NCBI GenBank assembly: GCA_001586965.3
Contig: LUCW03000367.1
Coordinates: forward strand, 62,501-101,281
DNA from: Sphaeroforma sirkka
Lineage: Eukaryota; Opisthokonta; Ichthyosporea; Ichthyophonida
Direction: 5' to 3'
DNA: 38,781 bases
Positions 1 to 15,618 of the stretch are shown here, in pieces (the first letter of the stretch is position 1; every line of letters starts with the position of its first letter). The translations under genes and the position numbers were made by a program. The notes beneath the pieces were generated by a model. It ran no database searches and was not told the DNA's origin. It saw nothing but the letters and a program-made list of their open reading frames with translations.

Positions 1-21
1 AAAGACAGGTATATAAAATAC

Positions 22-902
22 TTGGAGAAGAGTTGTCTGTCCTGTTGTACGTTGACTGTTCTAAACATAGAACAGAGAATAGTTAAAATACACCCCGTAC
101 AGGGGGAGGAAACTCTGGCTGGCCGTGTGGATATGAGTCTGGCCGATACAATGAATCACAGCGCAGCATAAATCTAAAAATAGAACATCAGGTAGGTAGG
201 TAGGTAGGTAAACTGTGTCACATACTTGGGTGAAGGCTGTCTGGCGGGCTGTGTGTTTGCTGCGGGTCTGATACCTCCACGTCCTCTGGCACTTGCACTC
301 GCGCCCCGTCCTCGAGTGCTATTGGCCGCGCTACGTTCGGGAGCGCGATTTCCTGCGTTCTGATTGGTTGTCGCTGAAGATACAGTGTTGGTCTATTTTT
401 AGAATATACTATGATGTTGCGAAATCTATACCAAACAAGACAGTAATGATCGTGATTGGACCTCGGTTACGGTCCGACTGTTGAGGGTGTAAGAGTGTAC
501 ATAATGGCAATCAGATCTAACGTATGTGGATACGATACAAACATATCCGCAAACAAACAGACACAGCTACACAGCCAGGCCAACAAGTAAAATTATGATA
601 TACATTTGTACCTATGCACACTTTTCAACCGACACACCTGGTCCCGGAGCTCTTGGTCGTGTTTGTCCCGTGGGTCTTACTGCTCCTGAAAGAGGACGGG
701 TAGCTGTACTACCAGGAGCCCGGACACCACCTGTCGGAAAGGCCAAATTAATTTTAACCCGAGTACCTTTAACCGGTATGAGTTTTTAACCCGATTATTT
801 TAACATAATTAGATTTTAACACGATCTGTCATTAGGTCATAGCAAGTGATCTGCTATTGTGTCTGCATATTATATATATATATATATATATACACTATAT
901 AC

Positions 903-933
<31 letters not shown>

Positions 934-1066
934 TGTATAAAAATATATGTATATATAAATATACACATATATTCAATGTATATATATATATATATACATA
1001 TGTCCATATATCTGATATACTTATATATATATATATTATATATGTATATATGCATATATATGCATA

Positions 1067-1105
<39 letters not shown>

Positions 1106-1778
1106 TATATTGATATACATTAGGTCTATAGTTGCATATGTACACTCTCACCGGAGTATGTATGTATACATATGTATGTATAATAGCATAATACATACAT
1201 ATAATATGTATATATTATTATATATATATGTATATATAATAATAATATATAATAATAATATACATACAGCCATACATATGATATTATGATTACATAACAA
1301 TATTACATGCAATAATAATATGGTAATCTAATATAATATGTAATATATATGTAATAATATAATAATAATATCCAACCAATATATGTATGTATTGTTGATG
1401 ACATGTGTAACAGCATGTGTGCCATGCATAATATATGTATAATACACAACAATGTGATAATGTGTGTGATGTGATGCATGATGATGATGACCATTATATG
1501 TATGTATTATGTATACAATAATATTAATAATAATAATAATAATATGCACAATAATAATAATATGTGTGTATGTACATGTAATAATAATATGTATGCAACA
1601 TAATATGTATAAGCAATAATATATATATAATACATATGCAATATATAACATATATTACATATACATGTAATATGCATATGTAATATACATGTAATGAATG
1701 GATACATGCACATGCATGTATATTATAATGTAATATACATAATATGTACAATACATATATGTATATATAATAATATAT

Positions 1779-1816
<38 letters not shown>

Positions 1817-1869
1817 TAATATCATATATGCAAAAATATGCATCTATTCATATATATATATATCTATTA

Positions 1870-1912
<43 letters not shown>

Positions 1913-1920
1913 TGGATGCA

Positions 1921-1968
<48 letters not shown>

Positions 1969-2381
1969 ATTCAAGTCACATACCCAAATAGTACACACTC
2001 TCATAAAAGCTATTACAATAAAGACCTTCTCTTAAAAAAGATTCTACATAACAAATGAGCTATACGCACACTATTTCGCAACAGCTGCTAAAACACGACT
2101 ATTGCTGACCCATCTCATTAGTACTATAGCTGCTCCACCTACACACACATAATAATAACAACGACAACAACAACAATAATAACATCACTTTAAATCTACT
2201 TTCTTTCCGTACCTGAAGTCGGTGCCCGTACACCAGTTGTCTGAGCACGTTGGTTGACGCGTGTGGTAATGTCAGGGGCGGCTCTCTGTGGTGTAGTAGT
2301 GACGGGTTTGGCTTGTGGTGACACTACCACAGGCTCCGAGCCGAAATCGGGTTCATCATCGGATGAATGTTCGTCCATCAT
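22..2381 (-). CDS. RG/PT-rich disordered protein, partial (runs off left edge)
   Basis: Four exons on the minus strand join with consistent phase: 2381-2213 (ends phase 1, CAG|GTACGG), 730-638 (ACAG acceptor, ends phase 1, CAG|GTGTGT), 373-226 (TTCAG acceptor, ends phase 2 at AA|GTATGT) and 60-22 (TTTAG acceptor, ends phase 2). The protein starts [17 protein letters not shown], continues Pro/Thr/Gln/Arg-rich ([10 protein letters not shown], then [14 protein letters not shown]), and exon 3 has RG repeats ([16 protein letters not shown]), typical of disordered RNA-binding or chromatin proteins. Exon 4 reads [14 protein letters not shown] and may open a folded part outside the window. The first exon may really begin at 2415 (CTACAG acceptor, phase 2, open frame into the ATG), so the true start could be further upstream. 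No family recognised. The phase agreement across three introns is the main support. Confidence 0.55.
191..210. repeat. GGTA tetranucleotide repeat
   Basis: Five tandem GGTA units, 16 bases past the donor of exon 3 (minus strand) of the RG/PT-rich gene, so inside the next intron. Confidence 0.85.
868..1965. repeat. AT microsatellite block in intron 1 of the RG/PT-rich gene
   Basis: Long (AT)n tracts near 873-935, 980-1000, 1070-1105, 1785-1810, 1875-1908 and 1931-1964, with irregular AAT/ATG/TATG-rich filler between them. Open frames here only encode Tyr/Ile/His runs and are not genes. The block makes up most of the 1.48 kb intron between exons 2213 and 730. Confidence 0.9.
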
Positions 2382-3321
2382 ATTGAGAAGATGCTGGGAG
2401 GGGGATGCTATGGTACTGTAGAGACACTAATAACGATGATATGCTGACAAGCGCATTGACTATTTATTTGTATACGTATATGACACGTCCCTACATACAA
2501 ATATATTGTAGAGAATAAATAAATACCTTTATTTAATACAGAGTATGTAGTAGCCGTATAGCAACGGAAGCAAAAAATAAATATATCTTTTTTATCTTCC
2601 AGATCTGTCCGAATAATTTTATTTAGGTATCTGTTCTATTCGCAGAGGGGTTGACAGTTTGGACTTTGCACACCTTTTTTTCAAGTACAGCATATTTAAA
2701 ACATGTTAACTTCTGTCACAAACACATTCACATGATTGTGGCTATAAGCAACGATGTTTAAAAATACATAAGCCAAATACATGGAAGGTTTCTGTTGTAT
2801 GATCTTTATATACACAGTACATGAATAACATCGTACATCCACTTCTATACCTCACCCGTACGAGCCCGGACTCGAAGTCGTCCTGCCATTGCATGCTTGT
2901 AAGTCTGTACAGGTTTTACTGTAAACTTCAGAACACATGGATTTAGAAATAATCATTATTATTCATTGTTCGTATTTGTAAAAGTTTCTCAGAATACAGA
3001 TGCCCAATGCCATGTGCACAGTAAACATAATACCATATACTTAAAATAGAGCACTGTATTGTAGCTCCCACCAAGCGTGTACCATATGTTTGTCTACGCC
3101 TAACACTTGTGTTGTTGGTTTCTTATCCAAATTTGAAATAATACCTCCGTCTCTGTTCTGAACTATAAGTGCGTTAGCAGAAAAATATGTGCAGCACGGA
3201 ATTGTCAAGCAACATGATAGCTCCACATGGTTATTTGAACAACATATGTTGTGGCCAGCGTTAAGCCTATTGACTTATGGATTGTTGATCAACGGAAGTT
3301 TATTTACCCAGTAAACTACAA

Positions 3322-3643
<322 letters not shown>

Positions 3644-3649
3644 CTACCA

Positions 3650-4920
3650 GTCTGACTTCAGACGCAGAACTTTCATTGTGTATTCTCTAAGTGCGATACG
3701 ATCAAGGCAGTTTTCGAGTTTGTAAAAAGGAGTGTAAGTAATTTTAAAACCTAGTAGTTTTGAATGGCTTGTATCTCTGCGATCAAAGAACCAGACTTGT
3801 ATATGCGCGAGTATAAAAATTTCATGTCGCATTTAAAGTAAGAATATATGCGACTCTCAGAATGTACATAATGGCTTGGCTTAACAATCTTATATACTGG
3901 AAAATTGTTCCGGCCAAACATTTGGCGTGTGTCTTTTATTCGTCGTTCAGCGCTTTTAACTATTCATTTTGCAGCACAAATACGTTGTACTGTGTCGAGT
4001 AAATTTCAGACGCAACGTTGAACAGACTTAAAGAGGTATATTGCTATTGGTTTTAATCTGATTGTCTTCTGATTGTAAGGATCAAGTGTCTTCTCGAAGG
4101 TATTTTGTATCATGCACTGTCCAACCATCTTCAAAAATCGTCTTGAAAAGACATATACAAAAAGTAGAGAGATACGGGGCACATATGTTTCCCATTAAAC
4201 AATATTAATCATAGGCCACGCAAAATTAAACTTGCACTTGGGCAACTGCATTGCAACAAAATCTGGAGTGTTTGCTGAAAGGCATGTTGATTTATTTTGC
4301 AAACATTCAATGTGTACATTCGCTAGATGTTTTATCGTTACATAGTCCGAAGTAGTGGCATTTCTTCACGATATGAGTGGCAGCGCGACGACCTCGAGAA
4401 TACGAAAGGATATAATTCCTTACTTCATGGAATCCAATGACGCATCCATTGTCCATCCATATGTCGACACTAGTGCGGGAATATCACAATCGAACATGTT
4501 ACGCCTATACTACAGTATATCTCCAGAGTATATATTGTATTAAGATACTTATGAGGCTCGTCGTGACGGAGCCCGTCGTGTTTACATAGCCACGCTTGAC
4601 ATTTCCACTGGAATTGATTTTATCTACGTTGTAAAGTATAGTGTAAGCAGTAAACCTATTAGAATAGACCCGAAGTTATTCGTCCATTCATAGAGTTTCG
4701 TATATTGACTTGTTTTCTTCATCACACAATAGTCAGTTTAAAAAAATTACCCCACCTTTCTACGATTCTGCAATATGTACCGACACTGATAGCTGTATTT
4801 AATTGTTAGTCATTGCGCTCCAAGGCATCAAAAGAGCACATACAGAACGTACCAATGCGCCACCCTCGAGAGAACGCTTGTGCCATCACAAACCAACAGA
4901 CGATATATTAAAACGGTTAA
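3650..4920. other. intergenic stretch, no supported gene
   Basis: No convincing coding region. The longest plausible frame is 57 codons from an ATG at 4373 to 4543 on the plus strand, with no promoter, splice or family support. AT-rich without clear repeats. Confidence 0.4.
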
Positions 4921-4923
4921 TAC

Positions 4924-5029
4924 CTGATGCAGGAGGTGATGATTCATTCACTCGTGCCTGTGGATTACTTCTAACGATATTGGTGCGACCATCAACTTCA
5001 ACGCGTTTGGGGTCTGAAGGATTCGTCAT
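4924..5029 (-). CDS. candidate first exon, RV/NS-rich peptide
   Basis: A minus-strand ATG at 5029 opens 35 codons (MTNPSDPKRVEVDGRTNIVR...) ending at a good donor (GCATCAG|GTATTA, phase 1). Composition is polar and disordered, like the RG/PT-rich gene downstream on the same strand, for which it could be an upstream exon. Phase 1 does not match the phase-2 acceptor at 2415, so another exon would be needed between them. It could also belong to a separate gene or be chance. Confidence 0.22.
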
Positions 5030-5840
5030 ATTCTATTGAGGAGATGATCTGCGAGATAGCTGAGCTTTTGCAATAGAAACCTGTATTGTTATTGTTATGT
5101 ACGAAGTATTGATTGTAGCGAGTGTTCGTGCCTTTAAATAGCATTCCAATCAACTATTTGTCAGACCTCCAACTGGGTGTAAAGTTGTAAACAGGACGAT
5201 TATGTTTCATGTCAAACTGCCACTTCACTTGACCAAGCCATTGATAAATATTAGTTCAGCATACGAAATATTATAATACCACAATATCAAAAACAAATCT
5301 AAAACCAAACAGAAAGCATTGAACATAAAATATTTTGTTATTTACACAACAATTATAAAATATTGAGAGTATTTTTATATATACCGTCGAATGATGATGA
5401 AGCTTTTTGACAGGCAACAAAAATAATTGACTCAATCATTATTTATCAATGATCGATGAGTCATCACTCACCACCAATCAGAAGTGTATTTATTTATGAA
5501 GTTTCTTTTTTTCTTTTCCCACTCCCAGGCTATATGAGTCTATGACTGAGGCTTCTGGCTATGACGGACGCAAACATTTATGTCCGGCTTGAGTAATATG
5601 CATCCACTTGCGACTTTGAGTAGTAAGGCATTTTTCTAGGTTAACCACAGCTGAAAGTTCCCGACTATGTGTTTGCTTCATACCAGTGCCGCTCGCGTGA
5701 GTACTACCCGTTCATAATCAACGACAGCGCCTGCATATATTTTTATAACCTACTGATCCGGAAGAAGCCGGTCTTCTAGCTAGAAAATCTTCGTCTCAAG
5801 AACTCACTTATATATAACAAGTCTTTTAAAATATGTAGCT

Positions 5841-5880
5841 ATATCACCAGTCCCAGGCCAAATAATCACGAGTCGTCACT
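5841..5880 (+). repeat. left terminal inverted repeat
   Basis: Begins ATATCACCAGTCCCA and includes CGAGTCGTCACT. Pairs with the right end at 7085-7124 in inverted orientation. Confidence 0.6.
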
Positions 5881-6235
5881 ATTATGTCAATTTGTACTGA
5901 ATTTTCTCATGTTGTAAATTAAATCAACTTGACCCAACTCTGGTACAAAATCTCTGGCACCACTCAAATAGTGACGAGTCGCCTCCTTCTTGAAAACAAA
6001 TTGAGTCATGATTCTTATTGGATAATCGTGTCTCATTTCAGGATATTGTTTTATTTTTAGAAATTCCTATCCTAATAATTCAAAATTATACCTGATTATT
6101 ATTAGGAAAAATAAAAAATAAAGTGCTAAAACGCAAGCGTGGGGACCGTCCATTTTTGACAATTTTCAGCCTTTTTGTTTTCAATAAATATTTTAATACA
6201 ACTATTTATTTTAAAAAACATATTGCCTATATACT

Positions 6236-6691
6236 TTATTCCATAATATCTTTGTACTGCTCCAAGCTGCCGTTGTACCCTGGCTCGTGGAATAGCTCAA
6301 AGCATGTCTTGCGTTTACCCACCATTGCTCGCATGCAGTTCTTACCTTGAAGGCATGATACACATCGTGTGCACATATGACAACAACGAACATTTGAGAA
6401 CCGATTGACATCACTGCATGTCAAGCATACAATACCCTTGCATATACCACACCGTTCATCAATATCTGTTGCTTTAGAACATACTTCACAGATAGCTGAT
6501 GCATCCTCCATCGAAAGGTCGAGATCTCCCAAATCAGTGATAACGTGTATTGCTGATTCCAACTGTAATGGCTCGATGTTATTCTGTGAATACTCTCTAT
6601 GACAGACAGGAGGCACGGTCGGTAGATATGTATATGGGTAGTAACGATTAGCATTATCTCTGTGAGCATCAATGTGTCCATTGTGATGCAT
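6236..6691 (-). CDS. Cys-rich zinc-finger-like protein inside TIR element
   Basis: 151 codons from ATG 6691 to TAA. The N-terminal 60 residues are His/Asn/Tyr-rich and disordered. Then C68-x2-C71-x9-C81-x2-C84-x4-C89-x2-C92 followed by C103, C104, C107, C110 and C113: the C-x2-C / C-x2-C-x4-C-x2-C spacing of cross-brace or treble-clef zinc domains (FYVE, PHD or ZZ type), but without the FYVE RHHC motif. The tail has CFELFHEPGYN. The same frame is open upstream to about 6826 (GISGYQTPTHISYIHPQH..) apart from one TAA at 6724-6722, so the original protein was probably longer. It is the only sizeable frame in the element and may be a transposon-encoded DNA-binding protein, a transposase remnant or captured host sequence. 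The function is not assignable from sequence alone. Confidence 0.5.
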   Translation of the reverse strand: MHHNGHIDAHRDNANRYYPYTYLPTVPPVCHREYSQNNIEPLQLESAIHVITDLGDLDLSMEDASAICEVCSKATDIDERCGICKGIVCLTCSDVNRFSNVRCCHMCTRCVSCLQGKNCMRAMVGKRKTCFELFHEPGYNGSLEQYKDIME

Positions 6692-7084
6692 GCTCGTGTT
6701 GTAGTCACTGTAGAATGTGTGTTACATGTGATACTCGTTGATAGGATGGAATTCTCCTTCACGTCTTTGGTGCTGTGGATGTATGTATGAGATATGGTTG
6801 GGGTTTGGTAACCCGAGATGCCCCCTAATCATAATAGAATACCCTGTGTATACGTGTTTGAGTTAGCTGTTCGCTGTTCAATTTTTGTTTATTTGTTTCC
6901 TTGACAAATTTTGAGAAATATAACCGGGTCATGTATGTTTTTGGACGGAAATTTAACGCTGAATCCATTCCGATAAACTCCGCCCGGCCTAAATGAATAT
7001 TTCAGGGGCTGGGTTAACTGACGCACGTTGAGAATAGTGACGACTCGTCACCATTACAAAAACAAATCTGGGCCAGATTTTTGA

Positions 7085-7124
7085 AATGATGACGACTCGT
7101 CCTTATTTGTGGGTCTGGTGATAT
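7085..7124 (-). repeat. right terminal inverted repeat
   Basis: Plus strand reads GACGACTCGTCC then TGGGTCTGGTGATAT. Its reverse complement matches the left end at 5841-5880. Confidence 0.6.
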
Positions 7125-7840
7125 GAATTGAGATAGACTAGGCAATCATGGGAAATTTGACTCAATAATACAGGATGTCTGGATTACGCAACAATTATGA
7201 TACGAGAAATCTTACTGGACTCTTGCAGTGCATTTCTTGGATATGAATTAAAATATTTAAGATACAGCAAGTCGTAAAGAACATTCGGTACTTCGAGTTT
7301 CTACTGTGAGCCTAGGTTTCAGTTTTGAAGTTATGCTTGAGCATAGCTTACTAAATGAAACAGCTTGAGATTTTGCTTTACATTATTGAGTAATTTTAAA
7401 TTAAAAAAAACGAAGCTATTTATTTGTTGCCCTCAGAAACGCTACAAACAGCTCGATGCCCGCCGAACAAACCTTTCAGATGCGCTCGCACTGAGCCATA
7501 TAAATTCATGTGTGCATTTACTTGGATAGAATGAGGATTATTTCAAAAGTATATAGTGTATCTGTACGATGCGCGTTATACTCAGCACGATATGCTGAGC
7601 ACGAGACTATCTACAACTAATATCCAGTGATTGCACTCTAGGGACAAAACACCTCGAGCAATCCATCACAAATAATATTTGGTACAGAGAAGATCTCAAT
7701 GACCTCCCGCGCTCGCTTGGGGATTGTGTGCATTGGTAATAAACATATTGTGCATCTTGAATTATACATGCGTACGAATTGAGCAGTACACCATTGTACC
7801 TGATACAACTACAGATTGAGCTTTACATAATTATCTCAAG
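7125..7840. other. intergenic gap, nothing recognised
   Basis: AT-rich DNA between the TIR element and the 3' end of the quinone oxidoreductase gene. No coding region, repeat or clear poly-A signal for the minus-strand gene seen. Confidence 0.5.
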
Positions 7841-12321
<4,481 letters not shown>

Positions 12322-12854
12322 TTTGTAGATAGTAAATATTTGATTTGCTATCAAGTGAGGTTTATTTACTAGTTGTAACGTGAAGTCAGTCTATCTGTAA
12401 TGATGGTTATATACGTAAACACTATATTTCCTGATCTTTAACAAAAATATCTTTGGAAATTTACATGCGCATGACCCAGTGACTATATGTGTATGTTATC
12501 TGGGTTAGTTTCGAGCAACAACCATGTAACAATTAGCGGTAATCGTGAACTGTGCAAGGGTTGAGTTGTAATAAATAAAAATGTAGTGTACGATGTATTT
12601 TTTACTATCTTTTTACTATTTATTGTATGTATTTTAACTTTATATTTCCAAGTAAGTCGGGGAGTCACCGACGTGGAACGAGAATTTCATTGGTAGAATG
12701 TCTAAATGATTTGCGTTTCTAAATTGTTTATTCGATAATATTCACCATACTTTGCCCGCTAAATGAACATGGACCAATGACGGCCTCACTGCGAGACTGG
12801 GGCTATCTGACACAAAAACTAAAAGTCGGAGACAGCAAGTCAGCGAGACACTGA

Positions 12855-13180
12855 GACAGACGACAACACTCGACACTGTCGACACTCTACACCCTCGACA
12901 CTCGACTCTCGACAATCGACAGACAGACTAACTCAGACAGTCTGACATTCAAATCTGATAGAACTTTGAGACTCTTCTGTACGAGACTCTGACTGTTTAC
13001 TGTCCACCTGTATGTAGCATACCACAATATCAAGCTTTAACGCTTTCTTAGACCAACTCAGACAGTCTGCCATTCGATTTTAATTGAACTTTGAGACTCT
13101 GTATGAGACTGACTTTTTACTGTTCACTTGCATCTACAATATAGTATACCGCAATTGTATTAAGCTTTTACGCTTTCATA
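12855..13180. repeat. CGACACT minisatellite followed by a ~125 bp tandem duplication
   Basis: 12855-12925 repeats CGACACT/CGACA words. From 12929 a block starting AACTCAGACAGTCTG and ending near AAGCTTTAACGCTTTC recurs from 13055 with substitutions and small indels: two diverged copies with a period of about 125 bases. Confidence 0.7.
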
Positions 13181-13230
13181 CACAACGATCACGTAGAAGC
13201 CACTTATTGTTTTCATTCATCTTAAAACTA

Positions 13231-13256
13231 TAGGGTTTTAGGGTTTAGGGTTTAGG
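13231..13256. repeat. short telomere-like TTTAGGG tract
   Basis: Between three and four tandem TTTAGGG units, the first with an extra T, in unique intergenic sequence. Confidence 0.75.
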
Positions 13257-13443
13257 CACGAACAGGCCACAACTATCAAGCTATGAGCATCTAAGCGAAT
13301 CTGTCTTAGACTGTTTGATGGCAACGCACTTATAATGCACTTTGTGAAATATTTCTACGACCTCTGTATACTATTTGATGATGCTGATTGAACTTTTGCG
13401 TTCTTCGTCGAAAAATATTAATAGTTCGCTTGTGTTCGCAACT

Positions 13444-13516
13444 AGGTCGGATCGCTCTGCCTCTCAAAGAGTGATTCGACCTCGCTCTTTAGTGGGGCTT
13501 CTCGGCCAGAGAAGTC
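13444..13516. other. pair of strong hairpins, possible structured RNA
   Basis: Stem 1 pairs 13444-13458 with 13468-13482: 15 base pairs without bulge, two of them G:U on the plus strand, loop of 9. Stem 2 pairs 13496-13503 with 13509-13516: 8 pairs including one G:U, loop GGCCA. The wobble pairs fit a plus-strand RNA better than a DNA palindrome. No known RNA family recognised. Confidence 0.35.
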
Positions 13517-15450
13517 GTGCAGTTTTCCACTTTTCGTGACCATGTCGAGATGACCATCATGACCAGAGGAATCCTATATAAATTCCTGACCGTTTGTAAA
13601 ACGCTGCATGTTTACATAACCATATTTTATTCGCGTAATTCAAATAAACAATCTTATATAGTCGATCTCATACGTGCACTGTATATTTGTATTCGTTTTT
13701 AATCTTTTTTTCAAATCATGTAACGTATATTTTATTAAAAACTACAAAATAATACTCAAGCAAATTATTCAAGCAAACTATTCAGATGACGGTTTATACT
13801 TTACTCCTCGGTAGAGTGACTAAAGTCAATACTCAATTAGTCAAGTGTTGACTGTTGTCACTGTTGTGTAAAAACTCAACTGCACCTGAACAAATTTTTA
13901 ATTAAACGATTGGCTTACAACTGGTGTAGTTCTTATTAAAGTGAACCTATTCGCTTATACGCCGTCGATTGCTCAATATGTACTAACTGTTCGTAATTAC
14001 TAAATTAGAATATTCTTTACTAATTTTTTAGCTCTTTAGTTTTTATGTACTCCACAGACTTCTTCGGAGTCAGAAATCTTTACTTTTGTTTTAAAAAGTA
14101 AACTTTTTTTTTACACTTCACTGAAAATAAAAATAAAACTCAGGTGAGTCTAAATTGTCAGCCGTCAGGTCTCAGGATCTGCTACATAAATAAATAAGTT
14201 CTGCTTGTTCATAGCCTTCTAAATCAACCACGCTATGTATGCTTTATTGTATGTTAGGAGGCTAAAGCCTAAATATTAAAATAATCCATAGCACTTTACA
14301 CAAAGTCCAATGTCGAATTGTCAATCAACGAAAACAGAAACTGAGAAATGAGAACAAATCAAAAAAGTACTTTTTTTTCAACAAAATACTGTATTTTTCA
14401 GTTGTTGCGAGGCTAAATATTTTCTATTATTAAAAAACAAAACATAAGATGTGCTTCTATAAATAAATACATATTTCATTCCTCTATTTTTTCGATTTCC
14501 AAAAAGGGAAGACAAATTTTTGGACCTACGGCAAATGGCTTTTAAACGAAGTTATGGTATATTATTTTTTATTTAACCGCATTATTATGGCATTCGAACA
14601 CCGCCGCAGTCTGACACCATAGTCCATACTGTATTTTATATACATATTTTGCTCAAGCTATTTATAATTATATATATTTTTTTTATATACCAAAAGCAGG
14701 GCAGCTGGGCAAGCTCCTAAATATACATAATAAATATTGAATATTAAATAGACTCGCAAAAGCCGTATGCCGAAGCGGTGTAAATATCTCTTGTTTTTTT
14801 AAATAACAAATAGGGTACATAAATAAGTAGCCCAGCAACAATATATATTTTACTCATTTCGTAGAATAGTAATAAAAAGAGTACTGCGTCCACATTATAC
14901 TGTCGGCGGGATCTACCCCAGAGGGAACTTCCTCACTCTCTGCAGTCTGCAGACTTTTTACTTTTTTAGGACGGCAGGCCCCGCTGCCCCGGGCAGGGGC
15001 AGGTCCGGCAGCTGTTCAGGGAGAAAAAGAACATTATGGCCTCGTATTCGCAAATTGAAATCGCACTATTCTGTTTTCGATCCTTTATTTTACTGATTAT
15101 TGATTATTTCAATTTGCCAAAGGAATTCATGAGAGGATGACATTTCCTGATCATTTGCATTGACAGGTTCTGAGTAGAAATCTCTGAGATTGATCGGAGT
15201 TGACAACAATAATGAATAAATATGTTAAATATTTACAAAGTTATTGCTGAATGAAATCATGTTGGAGCACATCCTACTTATTACTAATAGTAGGCTAGGT
15301 AAATGGACTGTGGAAAGTATAATGATTCCTAATTGAATTCAAAACTGACTGTTTATGATTTCACGGTGTCTCTTCATTGGATCATTTTAAGTAAACATTA
15401 AAGTGACATTCTATAGGTCCATATGTTACACAAACTGGTAGCTAGGCACC

Positions 15451-15500
15451 ATGCAACTCAAAGAAAAAATACACGTTACACCACGTTCCTTGAGTTGCAT
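15451..15500. promoter_or_regulatory. perfect 11-bp inverted repeat upstream of the Ada-like gene
   Basis: ATGCAACTCAA at 15451-15461 and its exact reverse complement at 15490-15500, 28 bases apart. The spacer has two ACGTT words. It lies about 45 bases upstream of the TATA-like box of the gene at 15619, so it could bind a dimeric regulator. Inferred from position only. Confidence 0.4.
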
Positions 15501-15542
15501 TTAGCTCTAGTGTAAGTGGAACATACCGTGCCGAGTGAGGGC

Positions 15543-15550
15543 TATTTAAG
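15543..15550 (+). promoter_or_regulatory. TATA-like box of Ada-like gene
   Basis: TATTTAAG, 69 bases before the ATG at 15619; the distance resembles that of the TATAAATA boxes of the duplicated Cys-rich genes (about 67 bases). Confidence 0.4.
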
Positions 15551-15618
15551 TCCACTGAACCTTGTTCGTTCTCTCACTTCATGTTAAATACAGATTAATA
15601 AATACATAAAGTTGTTAA

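Larger units (their letters stand above)
5841..7124. mobile_element. TIR-bounded transposon-like element with Cys-rich cargo frame
   Basis: The left end (5841 onward) and the reverse complement of the right end (7124 downward) share ATATCACCAG, then CCCA, AAATAA and CGAGTCGTCA in order: about 33 of 40 matching with one 3-base gap. Similarity continues inward: both sides have a second block with CAAAA..TCT..GGC and another palindrome-like GTGACGA(G/C)TCG (5970-5983 left, 7037-7052 right). The interior is one Cys-rich frame on the minus strand plus AT-rich DNA. The ends are ATAT on both sides, so ATAT may be a target duplication or part of the repeats; no longer duplication is visible. No DDE transposase is present, so it is a non-autonomous or decayed element of unknown superfamily. 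Confidence 0.55.
12322..15440. other. 3.1 kb intergenic region, no supported gene
   Basis: Separates the divergent oxidoreductase (minus) and Ada-like (plus) genes. Holds minisatellites at 12855-13180, a TTTAGGG tract at 13231, paired hairpins at 13444-13516 and a GC-rich patch at about 14976-15015 (with CTGCCC and GGGCAG around one C). The remainder is AT-rich with poly-T/poly-A runs. No frame over 60 codons with plausible composition. Confidence 0.5.

Noticed and set aside
846..1843. Several long frames of Tyr/Ile repeats on both strands
   Set aside because: They are translations of (AT)n and TATG microsatellites; the same happens at 3251-3655, 9133-9965, 10276-11178 and 11551-12050.
6236..6691. 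C-terminal zinc finger of a piggyBac transposase (CFELFH resemblance)
   Set aside because: No DDE domain, TIR sequence differs and no TTAA target duplication; the resemblance is a few residues only.
13490..13510. Match of GCTTCTCGGCC to the 5' end of U2 snRNA
   Set aside because: Only 11 bases match; the following branch-point-recognition region and Sm site of U2 are absent.
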